Below are positions 1-4,618 of a stretch of 5,484 bases of DNA, piece by piece; position 1 is the stretch's first letter; every line of letters starts with the position of its first letter. Both the position numbers and the translations under genes were made by a program. The notes below the pieces were generated by a model. It did not search any database. It saw nothing but the letters and a program-made list of their open reading frames with translations, and was not told the origin of the DNA. Source of the stretch: CAZFAT01 sp964517075. GTDB taxonomy: Bacteria; Acidobacteriota; Vicinamibacteria; Vicinamibacterales; SCN-69-37. Where the stretch lies: positions 1 through 5,484 of the forward strand of contig CAZFAT010000037.1 of NCBI GenBank assembly GCA_964517075.1, in the 5' to 3' direction.

Positions 1-663
1 GAGCAGGTCGAAGTCGGCGACGAAGAGGCCGTCGGGATCCGCGATCCAGTCGGCGGTCGTGGCGAGGACCTGCGCGAGGGCCGGGCGGCCGGGCTCCAGC
101 GCCAGCTGCTGACGGAGCGTGTGCTCGTCGCAGGCGCCGGAGGCGGCGAGCCGCCGCTCGTACTCGGCGAAGGTGCGGGCCAGGAACCGCGTCTGCTGCA
201 GCAGCCGCGCCGCGCCGCGGTCCGATCCCGCCTCGTCGCCGCCGAGCGCCTGCTCGAGGAGCGACTCGAATCTCGCCGCCTGCTGCGAATGGCGGCGGAG
301 ATGGTCGTAGAAGCGGAGGATTTCGGCGACGAGCCCGGGGCGCACCCGGAACGGCAGCCCGGGGACGGCGGCGGCCGCGTCGGCGGCGGCCGCCTGGGCC
401 AGGGCATCGCGCTCGAATGGGGTCAAGCGTCTGGGCGGGTGCGGGAGGCGCCCGTGCAGCCGTTCGTACAGCTGTTCGCGGGTGACGAACGGCCCCTCCG
501 CTCCAGCGCCCCCAGGGCCACGCAGCTGCGCCGCGGCGCCCTCGGTCGGCACGACGACAAGGCGTAGGCCGGGCTCCGCTTCGCCGCACCACCCGTGGAT
601 GGCGCGGCGAAAGGCGTGCAGATCGGGGACGCGCAGGAGCCGCGTCCGGCGAGGGGTGATCAC
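1..663 (-). CDS. AddB-like / PD-(D/E)XK nuclease-helicase family protein, N-terminal part
   Basis: An open frame of 221 codons runs from a GTG at 663-661 to the left edge without a stop, so the gene is cut off by the window. The start is set by the GTGA overlap with the TGA of the preceding gene (660-662), typical of translational coupling. The visible part has a short beta-strand VVVPT near residues 36-40 followed by EGAAAQLRG, placed like the degenerate nucleotide-binding strand of AddB/RexB-type proteins. Next come FVTREQLYERL (59-69), RRLTPFERDAL (78-88), RPGLVAEILRFYDHLRR (108-124) and TRFLARTFAEYERRLAASG (158-176), a helical pattern like the 1A/1B region of UvrD-like inactivated helicases fused to a C-terminal nuclease. 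Members repair double-strand breaks in the cytoplasm with an AddA-type partner. The nuclease motifs would lie outside the window, so this assignment rests on the N-terminal pattern only. An unrelated helical protein remains possible. Confidence 0.6.
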   Translation of the reverse strand, partial: MITPRRTRLLRVPDLHAFRRAIHGWCGEAEPGLRLVVVPTEGAAAQLRGPGGAGAEGPFVTREQLYERLHGRLPHPPRRLTPFERDALAQAAAADAAAAVPGLPFRVRPGLVAEILRFYDHLRRHSQQAARFESLLEQALGGDEAGSDRGAARLLQQTRFLARTFAEYERRLAASGACDEHTLRQQLALEPGRPALAQVLATTADWIADPDGLFVADFDLL

Positions 664-2081
664 TGGGGCAGTTGAGGAAACCGGAACAGCACCTCGATGT
701 CCACGCGGACGCGGGCGTCGAGCATCAGCGCGCCGGCCGCGGCCGACGAGGCGTCCCAGGCGCGGGACATGTCGCCGGTGAGCGTCGCCTCGCGCCGGAT
801 TCGCGCGGCGCTGTCGGCCAGGTGCGCGGCGCTCACGAGCAGCGCGTGCGCCGACTGGAACTCCTCGGGAGGCACGATGGCCGACACCCGCTCGAGAATC
901 TCCGCGGTCGCGTTCTGGATCGACGCCAGTGCGTCGGGCGACGACCCGGCGAACGACCGGATGTCCTCGAGCGACGGTCGAAGACGTTTCAGGCGCTCCA
1001 AGGGCGACTCGATCGCGTCGTTGTACTTCCGGAACAGCGGCACCCGCAGCTCCCACCGGTCGCGGGCGAGCCGCAGCCGCCGCGCGGCGTCGAGCTCGGC
1101 GTCGACCGCCGCGAGCAGCGCGTTCACCGCATCGGACCGGGACGCGCCGAGCTCCTTGTCGCGCTGCCGCACCTCCGCCATCAGCCGCTCGACGCCGCGG
1201 ACGTCGGCGGCGCGGGCGCGCTCGCCGGCCTGGCCGAGCACGCGCGAGGTGAGCTGCGAATACTGCCGGTCGGTCTCGATCTCGCGCGCGATGGCAGCCG
1301 AGGCCGCCGCCCGGGTGGCGGCCACCCATTCGGACGGCAGGCTGGCCGCCTCACGGTCGAGCGAGGCGAGAGCGACGGCGAGCAGCGAGGTCCGCTCCGC
1401 CGGCGCGGAGGTCAGGCGCGCGGCAATCAGGGTCTGAATGATCGCTTCCTGCGGAGTCGGCACCGGCAGGAGCGGCTCGCGGACGACCGGCGCGTCTGAG
1501 CCCGCCACCAGGCTGAGCGCGAACTGCTCGACGCCGGCCATCGCCCGCAGGTCGGCGATCGCGTCGTCCAGCAGCGGAAGGAGATCGCGGACTTCCGCGT
1601 GCTTGTAGTCGTAGTGCTGCGCCGGCCAGTCGGCCAGGGTCTTCCGCGCCTGCTCGACGATGGCGAGCCGGGCCTTCGGGTCGGTGGTCCGACCGACCGC
1701 GTTGAGGGCGTCGGCGATCTCGCCGCTGAGCGCGGCGTAATCGGCCTCCGCCCGGGTCGCGACGTACCGGGCCGCGCGCGCCGATTCCGCGTAGCGATCG
1801 GTCCGGCGCCAATCGACGCGCTCGGCGGGCAGCGTCACCAGGTGGAGCTGCGGGTCGGCCATCGCCGCGGACGTCGGCATCGAGAAGACGACGCGGTCCC
1901 CCACGCGGGCGAGCTCGCCATAACTGATGAGCGAGGTGCCGTCCTGCAGGAACACGCGGAGGAGCGTCGCCTCGTCGGTCGCGTCCATGGGACGCGCGAG
2001 CGCCATCAGGCCGACGACAAGAGCCCCGATGCGCACGGAGCGTACAGGGCGCAGTGGGCGCGCGGGCCGGCGAGAGTACAT
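660..2081 (-). CDS. Exported alpha-helical protein of unknown function
   Basis: A 473-residue protein that I cannot assign to a named family. The N-terminus has many arginines (MYSRRPARPLRPVRSVR), then a hydrophobic stretch IGALVVGLMALARPMDA (about 18-34) that looks like a signal peptide with cleavage near MDA/TDE, so a periplasmic or outer location is inferred. Residues about 40-95 look beta-rich (RVFLQDGTSLISYGELARVGDRVVFSMP, then LVTLPAERVDWRRTDRY), a small barrel-like domain. The rest is Ala/Arg/Glu-rich and predicted helical, with coiled-coil-like runs around 265-340. No catalytic motif is visible. The ATG at 2081-2079 has no Shine-Dalgarno sequence, but a promoter-like element ends 9 bases upstream, which fits a leaderless mRNA. 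GTG codons inside the leader (V13, V16) are alternative starts that keep the hydrophobic segment. The gene overlaps the next gene by GTGA, so the two are probably co-transcribed. The frame is long and intact on a GC-rich strand with competing shadow frames; the signal peptide and the 4-bp overlap favour this one. Confidence 0.82.
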   Translation of the reverse strand: MYSRRPARPLRPVRSVRIGALVVGLMALARPMDATDEATLLRVFLQDGTSLISYGELARVGDRVVFSMPTSAAMADPQLHLVTLPAERVDWRRTDRYAESARAARYVATRAEADYAALSGEIADALNAVGRTTDPKARLAIVEQARKTLADWPAQHYDYKHAEVRDLLPLLDDAIADLRAMAGVEQFALSLVAGSDAPVVREPLLPVPTPQEAIIQTLIAARLTSAPAERTSLLAVALASLDREAASLPSEWVAATRAAASAAIAREIETDRQYSQLTSRVLGQAGERARAADVRGVERLMAEVRQRDKELGASRSDAVNALLAAVDAELDAARRLRLARDRWELRVPLFRKYNDAIESPLERLKRLRPSLEDIRSFAGSSPDALASIQNATAEILERVSAIVPPEEFQSAHALLVSAAHLADSAARIRREATLTGDMSRAWDASSAAAGALMLDARVRVDIEVLFRFPQLPQ

Positions 2082-2090
2082 TAAGGGTCA

Positions 2091-2119
2091 AGAGTACGTG
2101 GGCCTCCGAGGCCCGTCAA
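2091..2119 (-). promoter_or_regulatory. Candidate promoter of the exported-protein/nuclease operon, leaderless type
   Basis: Reading the minus strand, TTGACG (2119-2114) is followed by a 17-base spacer and TACTCT (2096-2091), preceded by G to give GTACTCT. The -35 matches the sigma70 consensus at 5 of 6 positions; the -10 matches at 3 of 6 but fits the TANNNT form. Transcription would start about 7 bases downstream, near 2084, only a few bases before the ATG at 2081. No ribosome binding site is present there, so a leaderless transcript is inferred. Confidence 0.5.
2101..2113. repeat. 13-bp perfect palindrome inside a promoter spacer
   Basis: GGCCTC-C-GAGGCC is a perfect inverted repeat with 6-bp arms and a single central base. 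It lies between the -35 (2114-2119) and -10 (2091-2096) of the minus-strand promoter. This is where a repressor, or a spacer-distorting activator of MerR type, would bind. Chance occurrence in GC-rich DNA cannot be excluded, and no regulator gene for it is visible. Confidence 0.35.
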
Positions 2120-2173
2120 GGCCAGGCGGGCCGCGCCGAGTCGGCCGCGTCGTGGCATTCCGCTGTTGAAAAG

Positions 2174-2222
2174 CTGTGGACGAAACGTGAATTTCCTGTG
2201 GACGGTCGGACAACGCGAATTT
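2174..2222. repeat. Two-copy direct repeat with DnaA-box-like cores in the divergent intergenic region
   Basis: CTGTGGACG occurs at 2174-2182 and 2196-2204, 22 bases apart. Each copy is followed by a second shared block, CGTGAATTT at 2186-2194 and CGCGAATTT at 2214-2222, after 3 and 9 bases respectively. The reverse complement CGTCCACAG resembles the high-GC DnaA box TTGTCCACA: one mismatch in copy one (TCGTCCACA), two in copy two (CCGTCCACA). The stretch is AT-richer than its surroundings and ends in seven T (2220-2226). It could be an operator for either divergent promoter or a DnaA-binding regulatory site. An origin is unlikely with only two weak boxes. Confidence 0.4.
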
Positions 2223-2292
2223 TTTTGGCGCCGGTGGGCGGGAGAATCGCGGCCCGCGACGATGTGGGAGTCGTTTTCGTCCGCGGCTTCGC

Positions 2293-2320
2293 TTGATCCC
2301 ACGCCGGCGCCGCGTACAAT
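2293..2320 (+). promoter_or_regulatory. Candidate sigma70-type promoter of the small HicB-like gene
   Basis: TTGATC (2293-2298) and TACAAT (2315-2320) are separated by 16 bases. The -10 matches the consensus at 5 of 6 positions and is preceded by G (GTACAAT). Transcription would start near 2327, giving a leader of about 40 bases before the GTG at 2368. This is the best promoter match in the window. Confidence 0.6.
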
Positions 2321-2367
2321 CCGTTCACTCCCGAGCATCAGAACGGCGCCTCGTCAGAAGTTGAATC

Positions 2368-2595
2368 GTGAGCACATCTGTACATCGCTTCCAGGAACTG
2401 ATCGCAGGCCAGCCGTACCTGATCGAGGTGGCGGCCGTGGGCAAGGACCGGTGGCGCGCGTACATCGTGCGTATTCCGGGCGTTCCCACCGCGCTCATGC
2501 CCTTCTACGGGCCGACGCCAGACGAGGCCGCCGGCCAATTGCGGCGCTGGTTGACGAGGGCGCACGAGCGCGCCGCAGGGGGTGCTCCCGTGTAA
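2368..2595 (+). CDS. Small protein, possible HicB-like fold
   Basis: A 75-residue cytoplasmic protein with no signal peptide. The GTG start is well fixed: an in-frame TGA lies at 2362-2364, just two codons upstream, and the next methionine codon is at residue 38, in the middle of the conserved-looking core. The core (about residues 16-63) reads YLIEVAAVGKDRWRAYIV, then RIPGVP, then YGPTPDEAAGQLRRWL. Its strand-strand order, with a Pro-Gly turn and a G-x-T-x-x-EA helix, is the arrangement seen in HicB-like antitoxin/RNase H-fold domains. No HicA toxin is adjacent and no DNA-binding tail is present, so a toxin-antitoxin role is not supported. It ends at TAA 2593-2595, 88 bases before the hydrolase gene on the same strand; the two may be partly co-transcribed. 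There is no clear Shine-Dalgarno sequence. The function is unknown and the fold is inferred from pattern only. Confidence 0.72.
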   Translation: MSTSVHRFQELIAGQPYLIEVAAVGKDRWRAYIVRIPGVPTALMPFYGPTPDEAAGQLRRWLTRAHERAAGGAPV

Positions 2596-2669
2596 GCGCC
2601 GCGTCGGACCGCGGAGGACAGGGCGCGCAACCCTCCACGCCCGGCCCCCCGGCTGGGGCTCCCGCCGTT

Positions 2670-2676
2670 GTAGGAT
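2670..2676 (+). promoter_or_regulatory. Candidate -10 element before the S9-type hydrolase
   Basis: GTAGGAT (TAGGAT at 2671-2676, 4 of 6 matches to TATAAT) ends 7 bases before the ATG at 2684, the spacing expected if transcription starts at the start codon. No good -35 is seen 16-18 bases upstream. The same bases also contain AGGA (2672-2675), 8 bases before the ATG, so the element may instead serve as the Shine-Dalgarno sequence of a read-through transcript from the upstream gene. Confidence 0.35.
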
Positions 2677-2683
2677 GAAGGGG

Positions 2684-3784
2684 ATGGGCGCCTTGAATTC
2701 CCGCCGCTCCGTCTTTGCGGGCGCGGCTCTCGTCCACATGCTCGTCGCCGGCGCGCTGCTCGCGGGGAGCCGCCCCGACGCCCAGGCACCCGCCGTCACG
2801 CTCGCGTCGCCGGCGCGGGGTCGCGGCCCCGATTTCGATCGGATGCTGCGGCAGCAGGCCGAGACCGACCGGGTGTGGCGGGCCGCCAGCGCCGGGTTCA
2901 TGCAGATCGAGAAGATCACCTACCGGAGCCGGACCGGCGATCTCGACGTGCCCGCCTTCGTCTTCCAGCCGCTCGAGCCGCGCGGTCCTCGGGCGCATCC
3001 CGCTCTCGTCTGGGTGCACGAGGACGTGCGCGGCCACCTGTACGAGCACTACATCCCCTACGTGCGCGAAGCGGTCGCCCGGGGCTACGTCGTACTGGCG
3101 CCGGAATATCGGGGCAGCATCGGCTACGGTCAGGCGCTCTACGACGCGATAGACTACGGCGGCGCCGAAGTCGACGACGTGGTGACGGCGGCGAGTGTGC
3201 TGCGGAATCAGTACCCGCTGGTGGACGCCGAGCGGATCGGGATCATCGGGTGGAGCCACGGCGGGATGATTGCGCTGCTGTCGGTGCTCCGGCACCCGAC
3301 GACGTTCAGGGCGGCGGCTGCGCTCGTGCCGGTGACGAACCTGTTTCATCGTCTCGCGTGGAAGGGGATCGATCGGCAGCGCCAGGTCATCGATCCCCAC
3401 AACCGGTTCGGCGGATCGCCGCAGGAGCGGCGTGAGGTCTACCGGGAGCGGTCGCCGCTCTTCCACGTGGACCGGCTGCAGATCCCGCTGCTCGTCCACC
3501 TGGCCGACAACGACGAGGACGTGACCCTCGAGGAGGGGATGCAGCTGGTGGACGCGCTGCGCGCGCGCAAGCCGCAGCTCGCGGAGACGAAGGTGTACGA
3601 GAGCCCGCCCGGCGGGCACACGTTCGACCGCCGGGTGGACGCGCGGACCTGGGAGCCCGAGAACACGGAGGCCCAGAAGGACTCCTGGACTCGCGTCTGG
3701 AAGTTCCTGGACTGGCATCTGGACCCGGTTCGGTCGTACAATCAGGGTTCGGCTTCGGCAATCCTTCCCAACGTGGGCCAGTAG
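2684..3784 (+). CDS. Exported S9-type (prolyl oligopeptidase-like) alpha/beta hydrolase
   Basis: A 366-residue serine hydrolase containing only the catalytic domain, with no beta-propeller. I chose ATG 2684 because AGGA lies 8 bases upstream; ATG 2675 is an alternative that adds three residues, and the longer open frame from 2582 adds only an unconserved-looking arginine-rich leader. The N-terminus SRRSVF followed by a hydrophobic run and AQA/PAV (about residue 35) fits a Tat-type signal, so it is probably periplasmic. Landmarks are PEYRGSIGYG (140-149), the nucleophile elbow GWSHGG with Ser191, Asp277 in ADNDEDV and His312 in GGHTF, a complete triad in family order. The usual HGG oxyanion-loop motif is replaced by VHEDVRGH (about 111-118). 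Likely activities are peptidase or esterase; the substrate is not evident. The last codons and the TAG stop (3782-3784) lie inside the tRNA-Ala gene, and the tail after LDWHLDP looks like run-on sequence rather than conserved domain. Confidence 0.9.
   Translation: MGALNSRRSVFAGAALVHMLVAGALLAGSRPDAQAPAVTLASPARGRGPDFDRMLRQQAETDRVWRAASAGFMQIEKITYRSRTGDLDVPAFVFQPLEPRGPRAHPALVWVHEDVRGHLYEHYIPYVREAVARGYVVLAPEYRGSIGYGQALYDAIDYGGAEVDDVVTAASVLRNQYPLVDAERIGIIGWSHGGMIALLSVLRHPTTFRAAAALVPVTNLFHRLAWKGIDRQRQVIDPHNRFGGSPQERREVYRERSPLFHVDRLQIPLLVHLADNDEDVTLEEGMQLVDALRARKPQLAETKVYESPPGGHTFDRRVDARTWEPENTEAQKDSWTRVWKFLDWHLDPVRSYNQGSASAILPNVGQ
3736..3742 (+). promoter_or_regulatory. Candidate -10 element of the tRNA-Ala gene, inside the hydrolase 3' end
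   Basis: TACAAT at 3737-3742 is preceded by G, and the 8 bases CGTACAAT (3735-3742) are identical to those at 2313-2320. Transcription would start near 3749, about 26 bases before the first tRNA base, a normal precursor leader. A -35 is not convincing (closest is TGGCAT at 3713-3718, 18-base spacing). The element lies within the last codons of the hydrolase. Confidence 0.45.
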
Positions 3785-3850
3785 CGCAGTTGGGAGCGCG
3801 CATGAATGGCATTCATGAGGTCACGGGTTCGACTCCCGTCTGGTCCACCA
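3775..3850 (+). tRNA. tRNA-Ala, anticodon GGC
   Basis: A full 76-base cloverleaf is readable with an encoded CCA (3848-3850). The acceptor stem GGGCCAG pairs with CTGGTCC over 7 bp and contains the G3:U70 wobble pair, the main identity element for alanyl-tRNA synthetase. The D stem is GCGC/GCGC. The anticodon stem CATGA/TCATG is perfect, with loop ATGGCAT and anticodon GGC at 3808-3810, reading GCC and GCU. The variable loop has 5 bases. The T stem ACGGG/CCCGT encloses TTCGACT. Bases T8-A9-G10 of the tRNA also form the TAG stop of the hydrolase gene, a 10-base overlap. There is no intron and no clear intrinsic terminator after the gene. Confidence 0.97.
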
Positions 3851-3904
3851 ACTCCAAGTTGTTGATTCTACACGGCTGAAATCGCCACCCCACTTCATTG
3901 ATCG

Positions 3905-4066
3905 AACCGCCGGTTGTTGAAGGTCCCATTGTCCAGCGGTCTCCTGAACCGCTGTACGCGAGTCAGACTCTTGGAACTGCGCGCCGGCCTGTTCGCGCAG
4001 CGTGATCAGGAACATGCGCGACGCGGGGTCGGGCTCAGGCGCTTGCGTACTCCAGGTCGTCGCGCG
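3905..4066. repeat. Cluster of five inverted repeats in the spacer right of the tRNA
   Basis: The 228-base gap between the tRNA and the Crp/Fnr remnant holds no credible gene but several self-complementary pieces: AACCG-C-CGGTT (3905-3915); CAGCGGT/ACCGCTG with a 7-base loop (3934-3954); GAGTC-A-GACTC (3960-3970); CTGCGCG/CGCGCAG with a 10-base loop (3977-4000); and GCGCGACG/CGTCGCGC (4016-4023 with 4058-4065), enclosing 34 bases. All arms are perfect. No T-tract follows any of them on either strand, so a classical intrinsic terminator is not supported. The cluster could be a structured 3' region of the leftward regulator transcript, protein-binding sites, or the remains of a mobile element. 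Confidence 0.4.
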
Positions 4067-4078
4067 AGTTAAGGCACT

Positions 4079-4560
4079 TCAGTCGCGAAGCAACACACTC
4101 AGGAGAGAGTTGTCTATCGTCAGGGCGCCGGTGTAATCGATGAAGCCAAGCTTTCGGAACTCGTTCATGAGGAAGTTGACCCGCGATCGGGTCGTCCCCA
4201 CCATCTCCGCCAATAGCTCCTGCGAGACCTTCGGGAGCGCGCGCGGTGAGAGACTTCTGGTTCACCGTATCGTGCCGGCAGCAAGAGCGTGCGCGCCAGG
4301 CGTTTCTCTGTGGAGTTGAAAGAGTTGGTCGATCTTCTTCGATGCGGATGTTCCGCGTCAGCATATGGCTCAGGAATCGCTCGGCGAAATCGGGCCGGGC
4401 GCGCAGTTGTTGCACCATCTCCGGCTTCTCAACCGTCAAGACGGTGCAGGCACCCATGGCCGTCGCCGTCGCCATCCGTTGCGTCTGCCCCGCCAAACAG
4501 CCCTCGCCAAAGAAGCCACTCTAGACCAACCGCCAGTTCCTTCCTATCGTTTCGGCCCAG
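4079..4560 (-). pseudogene. Decayed Crp/Fnr-family transcriptional regulator
   Basis: Three minus-strand frames together rebuild most of a cyclic-nucleotide-binding-fold regulator with a C-terminal winged helix. Frame one carries FFGEGCLAGQTQRMATATAM and FAERFLSHMLTRNIRIEED (4514-4332), the end of the beta-barrel and the dimerisation helix. The frame then shifts; FNSTEKRLARTLLLPARYGE follows (4320-4261). It shifts again near the CGCGCGCG run at 4238-4246, and PKVSQELLAEMVGTTRSRV then NFLMNEFRKLGFIDY follow to TGA 4081-4079, the helix-turn-helix with its recognition helix intact in sequence. Before FFGEG, a TAG (4522-4520) blocks the frame; weak similarity (RKELAVGLEW, 4542-4516) continues in another frame. 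The first 50 or so residues of a normal member are not found before the histidine kinase stop at 4619. At least three indels make a working full-length protein unlikely unless they are sequencing errors. The gene lies just downstream of a histidine kinase on the same strand. Confidence 0.85.
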
Positions 4561-4618
4561 CACGGATGCCCGGCTGGTCGTCATGCCACGAAGCGACGAC
4601 CGGCGACGGCAAGCTTCA

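Noticed and set aside
1313..1327. GGGTGG/CCACCC inverted repeat
   Set aside because: It lies inside a coding region and a 6-bp stem of this composition is expected by chance in GC-rich DNA.
672..1499. Long plus-strand frames (also 697-1437 and 1599-2084)
   Set aside because: They are rich in Arg, Gly and Ala and lie antisense to the exported-protein gene. GC-rich third positions create such shadows; none shows domain motifs or a start signal.
2174..2204. Replication origin based on DnaA-box-like cores
   Set aside because: Only two imperfect boxes, no dnaA/dnaN neighbours and no long AT-rich unwinding region.
2081..2338. 85-codon minus-strand frame in the divergent intergenic region
   Set aside because: It covers both promoters and the repeat pair, has no recognisable motif and ends exactly at the start of the next gene; taken as chance.
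2368..2595. HicB antitoxin of a toxin-antitoxin pair
   Set aside because: No HicA-like small RNA-binding toxin is adjacent on either strand and the protein lacks a DNA-binding tail; only a fold resemblance is claimed.
2582..2683. Upstream extension of the hydrolase to the ATG-like start at 2582
   Set aside because: It would overlap the small gene and put a long arginine-rich leader before the signal peptide; ATG 2684 has a placed AGGA and a proper leader.
2495..3718. 407-codon minus-strand frame opposite the hydrolase
   Set aside because: The plus-strand frame has a full catalytic triad and signal peptide; the antisense frame is low-complexity Arg/Pro/His-rich shadow sequence.
3849..3861. 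CAACT-CCA-AGTTG hairpin after the tRNA as a terminator
   Set aside because: A 5-bp weak stem overlapping the CCA end, with no T-tract; it is not convincing as an intrinsic terminator.
3821..4015. 64-codon minus-strand open frame across the spacer and the tRNA
   Set aside because: Its last residues (WSWWTRRESNP) are the antisense of the tRNA, a frequent false gene; no start signal or family pattern is seen.
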